A model generated the notes under the pieces. The model had not been told where the DNA came from and made no database searches. It worked only from the letters and a program-made list of their open reading frames with translations. A DNA stretch of 59,281 bases from a bacterium (GTDB lineage Bacteria > Thermotogota > Thermotogae > Mesoaciditogales > Mesoaciditogaceae). Location of the stretch: positions 1 through 59,281 of the forward strand of contig JAJYYZ010000008.1 in the NCBI GenBank assembly GCA_021800445.1, written 5' to 3'. Numbering within the stretch: the stretch's first letter is position 1; the number at the start of each line of letters is the position of its first letter. A program made the translations under genes and the position numbers. Below, piece after piece: positions 16,802 through 25,193 of this stretch.

Positions 16802-17331
16802 AATCAGGATTTGTCTTATGGTTTACAGGTCTGTCCGGATCTGGTAAAACGACACTTTCTTTGGAAATCGAAAAGCGCCTTAAGAACATTGGAATACCAT
16901 ATGTTCAAAGACTTGACGGTGATGTTGTAAGAAAGGAACTCACCAGAGATCTGGGATTTTCGAAAGCAGACAGAGATGAAAACATAAGACGTGTCGGATT
17001 TGTGGCAAAACTTTTAAGCGATAATGGAATTCCAACACTTTGTGCTTTTATATCGCCTTACAAAGATGTAAGAAACGAGATACGTCAAAAATGTTCGAAT
17101 TTTATAGAGATATTCGTATATTGTCCGCTAAAAACTTTAATAGAAAGGGATCCAAAGGGACTTTATAAAAAAGCGCTTGATGGCGAGATAAAAGGTTTTA
17201 CCGGCATAGATGATCCATATGAGCCGCCTGAAAATCCAGAAATAACGATCGATACTTCCGTTGAATCGGTAGACGATGAGGTGGAAAAAATAATTTCTTA
17301 CATAACGAAGAAAGACCTTCTCGAGATGTAG
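16789..17331 (+). CDS. cysC: Adenylylsulfate kinase
   Basis: 180 residues. It phosphorylates APS to PAPS. P-loop GLSGSGKT at residues 14-21; RLDGDVVRKELTRDLGFSKADRDENIRR is the family block spanning the APS-binding loop and lid; IFVYCPLKTLIERDPKGLYKKAL and GFTGIDDPYEPPENPE follow. TTG start with GGGAGGG 12 bases upstream, overlapping the end of the sulfotransferase gene. Last gene of the PAPS cassette. Confidence 0.93.
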   Translation: MAQVKSGFVLWFTGLSGSGKTTLSLEIEKRLKNIGIPYVQRLDGDVVRKELTRDLGFSKADRDENIRRVGFVAKLLSDNGIPTLCAFISPYKDVRNEIRQKCSNFIEIFVYCPLKTLIERDPKGLYKKALDGEIKGFTGIDDPYEPPENPEITIDTSVESVDDEVEKIISYITKKDLLEM

Positions 17332-17353
17332 TTTGCTTTAAAATTAACAAAAC

Positions 17354-17394
17354 GATCTTAAATATGTCTTTTTAGTTAAATCTTAATTAAGATC
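17354..17394 (+). terminator. Inverted repeat after cysC
   Basis: GATCTTAA (17354-17361) and TTAAGATC (17387-17394) flank a T-rich loop. It could be a weak terminator of the PAPS cassette or an operator for gdhA. A-T content is too high to decide by eye. Confidence 0.3.
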
Positions 17395-17454
17395 ATGAAT
17401 GTTATTTGCACTAAATTATTTCATATTTTCATGTCAAAAGAGATAAAATTGATT

Positions 17455-17470
17455 GATGCGAAATCGCATC
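17455..17470 (+). promoter_or_regulatory. Perfect palindrome in gdhA leader
   Basis: GATGCGAAATCGCATC: two 7-base arms around AA, lying between a possible -10 (TAAAAT near 17444) and the GGAGG of gdhA. Position and symmetry fit a dimeric repressor operator or a small RNA hairpin. Confidence 0.4.
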
Positions 17471-17491
17471 TAATTTGAGGAGGTCATTCAG

Positions 17492-18757
17492 ATGGAAAAT
17501 GGGAATGGTGGAAGTCTTTTTAGCGATGCCATGAAGCAGTTTGACAGGGCAGCGGATTTGATGAAATTAGACGATGGAATGCGACAGGTTCTAAAGAGTC
17601 ACAAAAGGGAATTAACCGTTAACTTTCCGGTGAAGATGGATAATGGTTCAATACGAGTTTTCACCGGATACCGTTTTCAGCACAACATAGCTCGTGGACC
17701 GGCAAAGGGTGGCATAAGGTACCATCAAAATGTTAACGCAGATGAGATAAAGACCCTTTCTTTCCTTATGACATGGAAATGCGCGATATCCGGCATTCCT
17801 TACGGCGGTGCCAAGGGAGGAGTGAGAGTAAATCCCAACGAACTTTCAGAAGGAGAACTTGAAAGACTTTCAAGAAGATTTTTCTCTGAAATAGCGCCCT
17901 TCATAGGAACGGAAACAGATATACCGGCACCGGATGTCAACACAAATGCCAAAATAATGGCATGGTACATGGATACTTATTCGATGAATATAGGAAGATC
18001 AGAACTCGGTATAGTGACAGGTAAACCTCTTGAGATTGGCGGATCTCTTGGAAGAAATGAAGCAACCGGCCGGGGAGTCGCGATTGTAACCGACGAAGCG
18101 TGCAAATATTTTCTTACCGGTTCGGGCATAAGGGGTAGAACGGTGGCGATTCAGGGATTTGGAAATGTTGGTTCTTACACCGCCTTGATCATGGGCACCG
18201 AATACAACGCAAAGGTTGTCGCGATAAGCGATATAACCGGCGCGTATTACAACCCTGAAGGTATAAATGTTCAAGAAGCCTTTGATTATGTAACATCACA
18301 CAAAGATCTGAGTGGGTTCAACGGCGGAACGAAAATTTCAAATGATGAACTGATAGCTTTAAATGTGGATGTGCTTATTCCTGCTGCCCTTGAAAGAGCC
18401 GTAACCGATAAAAACGCTGACAAAGTTCGTGCAAAAATAATCGTTGAAGCGGCCAATAACCCAACAAGTCCGGAGGCAGATGAAATTCTTAGGAAAAAAG
18501 GAATAAAAGTTATCCCAGACTTTTTGACAAACTCCGGTGGTGTCGTTGTTTCTTACTTCGAATGGGTTCAAGGACTTTACTCGTATTTCTGGGATCTCGA
18601 AGATGTCAGAAAAGCCCTTACGAAGATCATGAAAAATGCATTTGGAGATATCGTTAAAACGATGGAACAGTATAAGACCGACATGAGAACCGGCGCGTAT
18701 ATACTGGCAATAAGCAAAGTTGCGACGGCGACAAAATTGCGCGGAATATATCCATAA
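17492..18757 (+). CDS. gdhA: Glutamate dehydrogenase
   Basis: 421 residues, the usual hexameric GDH length. It interconverts glutamate with 2-oxoglutarate and ammonia using NAD(P). Motifs: GGIRYH, the catalytic Lys in PYGGAKGGVRVNP, DIPAPDVNTN, the Rossmann fingerprint IQGFGNVGSY and EAANNPTSPEAD. Cofactor choice cannot be read with certainty. Single-gene unit: own leader with palindrome, GAGGAGGT site, and a strong terminator right after. Confidence 0.95.
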   Translation: MENGNGGSLFSDAMKQFDRAADLMKLDDGMRQVLKSHKRELTVNFPVKMDNGSIRVFTGYRFQHNIARGPAKGGIRYHQNVNADEIKTLSFLMTWKCAISGIPYGGAKGGVRVNPNELSEGELERLSRRFFSEIAPFIGTETDIPAPDVNTNAKIMAWYMDTYSMNIGRSELGIVTGKPLEIGGSLGRNEATGRGVAIVTDEACKYFLTGSGIRGRTVAIQGFGNVGSYTALIMGTEYNAKVVAISDITGAYYNPEGINVQEAFDYVTSHKDLSGFNGGTKISNDELIALNVDVLIPAALERAVTDKNADKVRAKIIVEAANNPTSPEADEILRKKGIKVIPDFLTNSGGVVVSYFEWVQGLYSYFWDLEDVRKALTKIMKNAFGDIVKTMEQYKTDMRTGAYILAISKVATATKLRGIYP

Positions 18758-18776
18758 ATTAACATCATAAAATATA

Positions 18777-18806
18777 AAAAGGGCAATCGAAAGATTGCCC
18801 TTTTTT
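18777..18806 (+). terminator. Intrinsic terminator of gdhA
   Basis: GGGCAATC, GAAA loop, GATTGCCC followed by six T. The T run abuts an extended -10 box of the next gene. Confidence 0.9.
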
Positions 18807-18814
18807 GGTATAAT
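18806..18814 (+). promoter_or_regulatory. Extended -10 for the MFS gene
   Basis: TGGTATAAT directly behind the gdhA terminator; no good -35 at the proper distance. The same TGNTATAAT form recurs before several other genes in the window. Confidence 0.55.
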
Positions 18815-18842
18815 TTGGGCAAAGGAGATTTAAAATTTACAA

Positions 18843-20102
18843 ATGTTGACACCATTACAGAAGCAGCACGCAAGATTTATATCGATAATAGAAGGTTCAA
18901 TGGCAACGGTATGGGGCACTTTCACGGGAGGATTTGGCGGTAATTCTTATCTTATCGGATTTTTCTTATGGCTCGGTGCTTCTCCATTTGTCATGTCCAT
19001 ATATTCAGCCCTTATACCGCTTTCAAGCGTTGTTCAACCAATTTCTTTGCTGCTCGCAAGAAAATTCACGAGCAAAAAGCGTTTTATCTTTACTTTCACC
19101 ACCATTTCAAGGCCCATATTTTTCATTTTAGCGCTTACTTATCTTATGCCATCTAACATTAAGATATGGGTGGCACTTGTTGTTTTCTTCTTCATAGAGG
19201 TCCTTACTTCTGTGGTTGGATCTCCATGGCAAGCATGGATGAGCGAATTGGTCGATCCCGAAATACGTGGCAAGTACTTCGGTATGCGTAACCTCATAAC
19301 AGGACTTGTTGCCATTCCGTCATTGCTTATTGCCGGTTATCTGCTCGACGCCCTCGGAAAAGGATTTTGGGCTTTTCTTGTGTTGTTTTCGATAGGATCC
19401 GTTTTTGGAATTTTAGACTGTTATTCAACGAAACTTCAAGACGAAGATCAAAGTTCAAGAGTTCCGGTGATAAACATGTCCGCCATATTTGAAGTTTTAA
19501 AGATCAAGGGCCTTTACCGTAAATACATGATCGCACTTTCTCTTTGGATTTTGACAATGAATTTGGTGGGACCTTACGCAACTGTTATGATGATAAACGT
19601 GTTCAAATACGATTATGCGACACTCGGTATTTTAACGATGGTCTCCACCGTGGCAGCCGCGTTTTTTCAACCTTTGTGGGGAAGACTCGGAGACAAGTAC
19701 GGAAATTTAAAGATGCTGAAATTAAACCTTTCCATTCAAACGCTTTTAACGCTTGGATGGATCTTTGCCGTTCCTTACATGTATTACATGATTCCATTTC
19801 AAATCGGAATAGGGATAATAGCAACTGCGGGAACAGGTTTGACATCTTTTAATTTTTTGTTAGAAATTGTGCCTAATTTTGGAAAAACAGAGGCTTTTTC
19901 CGTTTACGCAAGTATGACTAATCTGGCTTCTTTCGTTGGAAATTTACTTTCTGGCTTTCTATTCGTGCTTTTCGCGTCGATCCACTTCAACCTTAATTTT
20001 TGGGTTATAGATGCCTACAGGCTTGTCTTCATAGTTTCAATACTTTCTTCCATATGGACTCTTAGAATTGTACTTAAAATTAAAACCAATATCAAATCGT
20101 AA
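18843..20102 (+). CDS. MFS transporter
   Basis: 419 residues with about 12 membrane segments. The inter-helix loop GRLGDKYGNLKM near residues 280-291 resembles the MFS A-motif (GxLxDrxGrr). The loop VDPEIRGKYFGMRNLITGL is typical of prokaryotic MFS exporters of unknown substrate. AAAGGAGA precedes the ATG. Monocistronic, between two terminators. Substrate unknown. Confidence 0.85.
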   Translation: MLTPLQKQHARFISIIEGSMATVWGTFTGGFGGNSYLIGFFLWLGASPFVMSIYSALIPLSSVVQPISLLLARKFTSKKRFIFTFTTISRPIFFILALTYLMPSNIKIWVALVVFFFIEVLTSVVGSPWQAWMSELVDPEIRGKYFGMRNLITGLVAIPSLLIAGYLLDALGKGFWAFLVLFSIGSVFGILDCYSTKLQDEDQSSRVPVINMSAIFEVLKIKGLYRKYMIALSLWILTMNLVGPYATVMMINVFKYDYATLGILTMVSTVAAAFFQPLWGRLGDKYGNLKMLKLNLSIQTLLTLGWIFAVPYMYYMIPFQIGIGIIATAGTGLTSFNFLLEIVPNFGKTEAFSVYASMTNLASFVGNLLSGFLFVLFASIHFNLNFWVIDAYRLVFIVSILSSIWTLRIVLKIKTNIKS

Positions 20103-20142
20103 AACTGCACGTCACTTGTGAAAAGCAACGTGCAGTTAAAAG
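20101..20142 (-). terminator. Terminator between MFS and rubrerythrin
   Basis: AACTGCACGT (20103-20112) pairs perfectly with ACGTGCAGTT (20128-20137). On the minus strand it is followed by TTTTAC, fitting termination of rubrerythrin; on the plus strand the T run is poor. Confidence 0.65.
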
Positions 20143-20143
20143 T

Positions 20144-20653
20144 TTAAACCTTGAACTCGACAAAAGCACTTCTCGGTGCACCGCATATGGGGCATTTCTC
20201 AGGTGGCACACCTTCGACCGTATGTCCGCATACAGGACAGATGTAAATTTTATCTGCCGTGTAATCTTTTCCTTCTTTGGCTAACTTTTGAGCATTTTTA
20301 TACATCTCTCTGTGAATTTTCTCGGCTTCCAGAGCAAAGTGAGTTGTTCTTTCCGCCTCTTTTTCTCCCTGCAATTTAGCCGTGTTGTTGTAAACAGGAT
20401 ACATTTCTTCAACCTCGAAATTTTCTCCGTCTATGCACTGTTGGATGTTAAATGTTGGATCTCCGATCATCTTAAGGGCATTGTAATGATTTTTTGCATG
20501 GACATATTCGGCGTAAGAAATGGCTTTAAAAAGATTTGCAAGTCTTTTTAAACCCTTTTTTTCAGCCTCTTCTGCAAATATCTGGTATCTCATGTGAGCC
20601 TGCGACTCGCCGGCAAAAGCAGCCTTTAAAAAATCTGTTGTCATCTGTTTCAT
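20144..20653 (-). CDS. rbr: Rubrerythrin
   Basis: 169 residues. Peroxide-scavenging diiron protein of anaerobes. The N-terminal ferritin-like domain has the iron ligands in FAGESQAHMRYQIF, ISYAEYVHAKNH and AEKIHREMY. The C-terminal rubredoxin-like knot has CPVCGH and CPICGAPRS, binding one Fe(Cys)4. GGAGG precedes ATG, and an extended -10 lies upstream. Marks the host as an anaerobe or microaerophile. Confidence 0.95.
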   Translation of the reverse strand: MKQMTTDFLKAAFAGESQAHMRYQIFAEEAEKKGLKRLANLFKAISYAEYVHAKNHYNALKMIGDPTFNIQQCIDGENFEVEEMYPVYNNTAKLQGEKEAERTTHFALEAEKIHREMYKNAQKLAKEGKDYTADKIYICPVCGHTVEGVPPEKCPICGAPRSAFVEFKV

Positions 20654-20696
20654 TTTATTACCTCCTTCTCGAAAATGGTATTCGATATCAAAATAG

Positions 20697-20705
20697 ATTA
20701 TACCA
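20697..20705 (-). promoter_or_regulatory. Extended -10 promoter of rubrerythrin
   Basis: On the minus strand, TGGTATAAT about 44 bases before the start codon. The inverted repeat CCGAAT/ATTCGG around CGTCGCGACG, just upstream at about 20725-20752, could be an operator. Confidence 0.55.
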
Positions 20706-20807
20706 TATATTCACTTCAAAAGCCGAATGTTTACCGTCGCGACGATTCGGGATCTGAATTTTGCTTGGTATAAAATCAAAAAAACAGTGAGCATTTCAGG
20801 CGCTAAG

Positions 20808-20816
20808 TGCTATAAT
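20808..20816 (+). promoter_or_regulatory. Extended -10 promoter of phoH
   Basis: TGCTATAAT 21 bases before the chosen phoH start; the -35 match is weak (TGAGCA at 17 bases). Confidence 0.5.
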
Positions 20817-20836
20817 TGTTAGCGGAGGTTGATAAC

Positions 20837-22087
20837 ATGATAAAAAATTACGTGCTTGACACGAACGTTTTGATTCATGATCCGAATGCCATACATTCTT
20901 TTGAGGATAACAACCTTATAATCCCTTTGCCAGTCATAGAAGAGATAGATAAACTCAAGGGCAGGCCAGGCGAGATAGGAATGAGCGCAAGACAGGTGGC
21001 CCGGGAACTCGATTCGTTCAGAAAACAGGGAAAACTTTTCAGAGGCGTGAAGATAGATGGTGGCGGAATTTTAAAAGTTGAAGTTATAGAAGATTTCAAA
21101 GAAATGCCGCGCTTTCTTTCCGATAAAGTCATGGATGACTGGATACTTTTTTACACGATGCAGATAAGCAAAAGAGACACCAACATAAGGACAATCTTGG
21201 TTAGCAAAGACATAAACATGAGAATAAAAGCAGATGCCATAGGACTTGAGGCACAGGACTATTTGAAGGACAAAACAGAAGAAATGAATCTTCTGAAGGG
21301 ATACACCCAGATAGATCAAAATTCATCCTACGATTTCGATCCCAAAAATTTAAATTTAAGGCCAAATGAATTTGTCGTTTTTAAAGATTCTAAAATTTTT
21401 AGATTTAAAAGCGGGAAGATTATTCCTTCAAAGATTGACTTCAGCACCAGTGTTTGGGGAATAAAGCCTCTTAACATCGAACAGATCATGGCTTTAGATC
21501 TGCTACTCGATCCCGATCTTTCATTCGTAACACTTTTGGGTATAGCGGGCACAGGCAAAACTTTGCTTTCAATAGCATCGGCGCTTTACATGATCACAGA
21601 TCTTAAGGTATTCAAAAAATTAACGGTTACCAGACCCGTCATCCCTATGGGCAAAGATATAGGTTTTCTTCCGGGAAGTGCCGAAGAAAAAATGAAGCCA
21701 TGGCTTGAGCCAATAAGGGACAATCTTGAGTTCCTTTTTGACAATGCGGGAAAATCAACGTCTAAAATAGACTCTCTTAATTTTTTGCAGGTTGAAGCGT
21801 TAAGTTACACAAGAGGTAGAACAATTCCACATCAATTCATAATAGTGGATGAAGCCCAAAATCTAACACCGCATGAAGTCAAAACCATAGTTACACGCGC
21901 GGGTGTCGGAACCAAAATCGTGCTTACAGGCGATATATCTCAAATAGACAGCCCTTACCTTGACGCATTCTCCAACGGTCTTTCATACGCAACGGCACGT
22001 TTTTCAAATTATTCGATGGCCGGACATCTAACGCTTTCGATAGGTGTGAGGTCTGAACTTTCAACTTTGGCATCTAAAATACTTTGA
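20837..22087 (+). CDS. phoH: PIN domain-PhoH family ATPase
   Basis: 416 residues. Residues 1-150 are a PIN nuclease domain (YVLDTNVLIHDP, EEIDKLKG, VSKDINMRIKAD, with the acidic triad Asp/Glu/Asp visible). From about 215 is the PhoH ATPase (Walker A GIAGTGKT, ARPVIPMGKDIGFLPG-type block as TRPVIPMGKDIGFLPG, Walker B FIIVDEAQN, sensor LTGDISQID). This PhoH2-like architecture is linked to RNA unwinding and cleavage. ATG at 20837 was chosen over an in-frame TTG because GGAGG precedes it by 9 bases. The oxidoreductase gene follows at 12 bases. Confidence 0.93.
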   Translation: MIKNYVLDTNVLIHDPNAIHSFEDNNLIIPLPVIEEIDKLKGRPGEIGMSARQVARELDSFRKQGKLFRGVKIDGGGILKVEVIEDFKEMPRFLSDKVMDDWILFYTMQISKRDTNIRTILVSKDINMRIKADAIGLEAQDYLKDKTEEMNLLKGYTQIDQNSSYDFDPKNLNLRPNEFVVFKDSKIFRFKSGKIIPSKIDFSTSVWGIKPLNIEQIMALDLLLDPDLSFVTLLGIAGTGKTLLSIASALYMITDLKVFKKLTVTRPVIPMGKDIGFLPGSAEEKMKPWLEPIRDNLEFLFDNAGKSTSKIDSLNFLQVEALSYTRGRTIPHQFIIVDEAQNLTPHEVKTIVTRAGVGTKIVLTGDISQIDSPYLDAFSNGLSYATARFSNYSMAGHLTLSIGVRSELSTLASKIL

Positions 22088-22099
22088 GGAGATGATCCT

Positions 22100-23116
22100 G
22101 TGATCTTTGAGCCGTTTAAAATTGGAAATTTAGAATTAAAGAACAGAATCGTAATGCCACCTATGTGTCAGTATTCTTCGGACAACGCTGGCAGTGTAAA
22201 GTCATGGCACATTTCTCATTACGTCGCGAGGGCCATAGGCGGAGTTGGACTTATAATTGTCGAGGCAACCGCTATTGATCCAGATGGAAGAATTTCACCC
22301 AACGATCTGGGAATTTGGGATGATTCACACGTGGAAGGGTTAAAAACGCTTGTAGAGAGAGTTCATGAAAATGGAGCGAAGATAGCCATTCAACTTGCCC
22401 ATGCCGGAAGAAAATCAAAAGCAACCGATGATCCCGTTGCCCCTTCTGCCGTAAGATACAGCGAACACTACGGACATCCTCGTGAACTCACACAGGATGA
22501 AATAAACCAGATCGTTGAAAAATTTCAAAACGCCTCAAAACGTGCCAAGAAATCCGGATTCGATGGTATCGAAATACACGCCGCTCACGGTTATCTCATA
22601 AATGAGTTCTTATCCCCGCTTACCAATAAAAGAACAGACAGATACGGCGGATCCATCGAAAAGAGAGCCAGAATTTTGATCGAAATCATTTCTGCTATAC
22701 GGGAAGTGTGGGACGAACCTTTATGGATAAGGGTATCGGCATCCGATTACGCGAAAGGCGGAAATGATGTGGATGACACGATCGACATACTTAACTTTTT
22801 GAAAGACAAAATAGACGGTGTCAACGTTAGCGGCGGCGGATTGGTTCGTGATCAATCGGTTAAAGTTTATCCGGGTTACATGATAGACAATGCCGGCAGA
22901 GTCAAAATCGGCACAAACCTTGCAGTTATAGGTGGTGGGTTGATAAACTCTTTGGAACTTTCAGAATACTCGCTTAATTCGGAAAAATGCGATCTTGTTT
23001 TTGTTGGAAGGCAACTTTTAAGGGATCCTTACTGGCCATTGAAAATTGCTCATGAGGCCGGAATAGACATAGAATGGCCAGTTCAATACGAAAGAGCGAA
23101 AGATGTTACAAAGTGA
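22100..23116 (+). CDS. NADH:flavin oxidoreductase, Old Yellow Enzyme family (YqjM-like)
   Basis: 338 residues, one FMN-binding TIM barrel. Motifs: LKNRIVMPPMCQYSS, the substrate-binding His pair in QLAHAGRKS and IEIHAAHGYLINEFLSPLTN, and FVGRQLLRDPYWP at the phosphate site. Cys in PPMCQYS is the redox-tuning Cys of the YqjM class. GTG start with GAGGAGATG. Likely reduces alpha,beta-unsaturated carbonyl compounds; physiological substrate unknown. Confidence 0.92.
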   Translation: MIFEPFKIGNLELKNRIVMPPMCQYSSDNAGSVKSWHISHYVARAIGGVGLIIVEATAIDPDGRISPNDLGIWDDSHVEGLKTLVERVHENGAKIAIQLAHAGRKSKATDDPVAPSAVRYSEHYGHPRELTQDEINQIVEKFQNASKRAKKSGFDGIEIHAAHGYLINEFLSPLTNKRTDRYGGSIEKRARILIEIISAIREVWDEPLWIRVSASDYAKGGNDVDDTIDILNFLKDKIDGVNVSGGGLVRDQSVKVYPGYMIDNAGRVKIGTNLAVIGGGLINSLELSEYSLNSEKCDLVFVGRQLLRDPYWPLKIAHEAGIDIEWPVQYERAKDVTK

Positions 23117-23197
23117 AAAATGTAATCTTAAAGATAAATTAAAAAACAAGTGTTAAAATATCATGAGATGCGATGATAAGATATGGAGGCGATCGAA

Positions 23198-23407
23198 TTG
23201 CCACTTTACAGATACGTGTGTCCAAATTGTGGACATGAAGAAGTTTTACTTAAAAAATTTTCCGAAGCAGATGGAGTGAAGTGTGAAGTTTGCGGTAGCA
23301 AGATGGTCAGACAGATGAGTAATCTCGGGGTGATCGTCTTCAAGGGAAATGGATATTACACAACGGATTTCAGAAAGAAAGGTACCGTTGGATCGTCGTC
23401 GAAATAA
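23198..23407 (+). CDS. FmdB-type zinc-ribbon protein
   Basis: 69 residues. Starts PLYRYVCPNCGHEEVLLKKF and continues to CEVCGSKM, the CxxC...CxxC ribbon of the FmdB/CxxC_CXXC_SSSS family (PF09723). TTG at 23198 was chosen because GGAGG is 8 bases ahead and family members start exactly there; the ATG 15 bases upstream lies in that site. Regulatory role in other bacteria is only loosely known. Confidence 0.8.
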   Translation: MPLYRYVCPNCGHEEVLLKKFSEADGVKCEVCGSKMVRQMSNLGVIVFKGNGYYTTDFRKKGTVGSSSK

Positions 23408-23437
23408 TTGAAAATCAAGTACTTTTTGTGGTATCCT
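23408..23437 (+). promoter_or_regulatory. tRNA-Pro promoter
   Basis: TTGAAA, 18 bases, TATCCT with an upstream TGTGG. Transcription would start within a few bases of the tRNA 5' end. Confidence 0.55.
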
Positions 23438-23445
23438 ATAAGTAA

Positions 23446-23522
23446 CGGGGCGTGGCGCAGATGGCTAGCGCATCTGCATGGGGCGCAGGAGGTCGCTGGT
23501 TCAAGTCCAGTCGCCCCGACCA
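23446..23522 (+). tRNA. tRNA-Pro (anticodon GGG)
   Basis: 77 bases with encoded CCA. Acceptor CGGGGCG/CGCCCCG, D stem GCGC/GCGC, anticodon stem UCUGC/GCAGG around loop AUGGGGC (anticodon GGG), T stem GCUGG/CCAGU with UUCAAGU loop, discriminator A. All arms pair. Confidence 0.95.
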
Positions 23523-23526
23523 GTAG

Positions 23527-23557
23527 AAACCCATCCTTGCGGATGGGTTTGATTTTG
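23527..23557 (+). terminator. Terminator after tRNA-Pro
   Basis: AAACCCATCC, TTGC loop, GGATGGGTTT followed by GATTTTG. Perfect 10-bp stem. Confidence 0.8.
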
Positions 23558-23583
23558 TGATGTACGTTCACATGTGGTAAAAT
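23555..23583 (+). promoter_or_regulatory. tsf promoter
   Basis: TTGTGA, 17 bases, TAAAAT with an extended TGTGG element, overlapping the tail of the tRNA terminator. Confidence 0.6.
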
Positions 23584-23617
23584 CTTTTTCGGAAAGATTC
23601 GAAAGGAGAGGAAAGCA

Positions 23618-24211
23618 GTGGATATTTCCGCAATAAAAGTTAAAGAGCTTCGTGATATGACAGGGGCTGGAATGATGGATTGTAAAAATGCCCTCGTTGA
23701 AAGTGAAGGAGACATTGGAAAGGCAAAAGAAATTTTGAGAAAGAAAGGTCTTTCAAAGGCAGACAAGAAAATTGGACGTGAAGCAAACAACGGATGGATC
23801 ATCGATTACATTCACTTCAACGGCAGGGTGGGCGTGATGCTTGAGTTGAATTGTGAAACGGATTTCGTTGCTAAAACAGATGAGTTCAAAGCGCTTGGAA
23901 AAGATATTTGCAAGCACATAGCCATGCAAAATCCTAAATACGTCAGCAGAGACACCATCGATTCGTCGGTGATAGAAAAAGAAAAAGAGATATACAGGGC
24001 ACAATACGAGGGCAGTGGGAAAATAGGTCAGGCTCTTGAAAAGATAGTGGAGAACAAACTTGAAAAGTTTTATCAGGAAAATTGCCTTTTAGAGCAAAAA
24101 TATTTTCTTGATGAATCAAAGACAATTACCGATATGATAAAAGAAGCAATTGCAAAACTCGGAGAAAATATTTCTGTTGGAAGATTTGTAAGATTTGAAA
24201 TAGGTCAATAA
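23618..24211 (+). CDS. tsf: Elongation factor Ts
   Basis: 197 residues, the short Thermus/Thermotoga form with a reduced dimerisation region. It exchanges GDP on EF-Tu. Signatures: VKELRDMTGAGMMDCKNAL in the N-terminal UBA domain and LNCETDFVAKTDEFK in the core. GTG start with AAGGAGAGG. Unusually, rpsB (S2), the common upstream partner, is not present; tRNA-Pro is there instead. Confidence 0.95.
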   Translation: MDISAIKVKELRDMTGAGMMDCKNALVESEGDIGKAKEILRKKGLSKADKKIGREANNGWIIDYIHFNGRVGVMLELNCETDFVAKTDEFKALGKDICKHIAMQNPKYVSRDTIDSSVIEKEKEIYRAQYEGSGKIGQALEKIVENKLEKFYQENCLLEQKYFLDESKTITDMIKEAIAKLGENISVGRFVRFEIGQ

Positions 24212-24238
24212 AAGGTGAGCGTGTTGCTCACCTTTTTT
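24211..24238 (+). terminator. Terminator between tsf and pyrH
   Basis: AAAGGTGAGC, GTGTT loop, GCTCACCTTTTTT. A strong intrinsic terminator only 17 bases before the pyrH start, so pyrH expression needs read-through or a promoter inside tsf. Confidence 0.85.
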
Positions 24239-24254
24239 ATGTGAGGTGTCTGAG

Positions 24255-24965
24255 ATGTACAAAAGAGTGCTTTTGAAGTTAAGTGGAGAGGTACTTTCGG
24301 GAGAAGGGAAAAAAGGTCTTGACTCGAGCATGGGAGATGTTATAGTCGACGAAATCTCCAAAGTGCTTGAAATGAAGATAAAAATTGGCATCGTCATAGG
24401 AGCCGGGAATCTTTTCAGAGGCGAAGAACTGTCTTACGTCGGATCTATAAACGCAGATCAGATAGGAATGTTAGGTACCGTCATAAACTCATTGTATCTC
24501 TTGTCGGCTTTGAAAAAACATGGCATAGATTCGGTCGTACTTTCAAAAATAACGAATCTTCCATCCATCGAGAATCTTACATATGATGCGGTTGAAAGGG
24601 CTTTCAGAGAAAATAAAGTTGTCATATTCGCCGGAGGTACGTCAAATCCGCTTTTCACGACGGATACCGCGGCGGCTTTAAGAGCAGCAGAGATGAACGC
24701 GGAAGTGCTTATAAAAGGTACAAAGGTCGATGGCGTTTATTCAAAAGATCCCAAAAAATACAACGATGCAAAAAAATTCGAAAAACTTACTTTCGAAGAG
24801 GCGATACAGTTAAATCTTACCGTGATGGACACCTCTGCTTTTGCTCTTTGCAAATCTCATTCGGTTCCTATAATAGTGATGAATTTTTTCGAAAAAGGAA
24901 ACTTTTTGAAACTGCTCAACGGTGAAAAGGTAGGTACGATTATCTTTGATGGAAATACGCATTGA
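24255..24965 (+). CDS. pyrH: Uridylate kinase
   Basis: 236 residues. It makes UDP from UMP in the cytosol; amino-acid-kinase fold. Motifs: KLSGEVLSGEG, IGAGNLFRGEE, FAGGTSNPLFTTDTAAALRA and TKVDGVYSKDPK. I chose the ATG at 24255 (GAGGTG six bases ahead) over GTG 24246, which lies within that site. The tsf-pyrH-frr-uppS-cdsA order is the conserved bacterial cluster. Confidence 0.95.
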   Translation: MYKRVLLKLSGEVLSGEGKKGLDSSMGDVIVDEISKVLEMKIKIGIVIGAGNLFRGEELSYVGSINADQIGMLGTVINSLYLLSALKKHGIDSVVLSKITNLPSIENLTYDAVERAFRENKVVIFAGGTSNPLFTTDTAAALRAAEMNAEVLIKGTKVDGVYSKDPKKYNDAKKFEKLTFEEAIQLNLTVMDTSAFALCKSHSVPIIVMNFFEKGNFLKLLNGEKVGTIIFDGNTH

Positions 24966-24999
24966 AAACAAATTATATACCAAACCAAAGGCTTTAAAA

Positions 25000-25135
25000 G
25001 TGAAGTATAATTTCAGCGGGTGGAGTGTGGCAAAAAGTAAGCAGTGAGAAGTAAGGAAAAACACAGGCAGACGCGGCTGGCCGTCATGGTCGAAGAACCG
25101 AAATCGCCAGGTGCTATTGGCTATATGTTTTTAAT
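25000..25135 (-). repeat. Unexplained leader region with diverged repeats
   Basis: In the 228-base gap before frr, read on the minus strand, GCCAATAGCACCTGGCGATT matches the CCAATAGCACGTGG repeat of other mosaics. The following GGTTCTTCGACC ... GACGGCCAGC matches the GTTCTTCGACTGG hairpin repeat at 34174. A plus-strand TATAAT at about 25012 could start a short RNA here. No ORF is supported. Confidence 0.45.
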
Positions 25136-25146
25136 TGGCTTAATTT

Positions 25147-25155
25147 TGGTATAAT
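25147..25155 (+). promoter_or_regulatory. Extended -10 promoter of frr
   Basis: TGGTATAAT about 40 bases before frr; no clear -35. Confidence 0.5.
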
Positions 25156-25193
25156 TCTAAAGAAATCAAATTTTTTGAAAGGAGAGTATCGAT

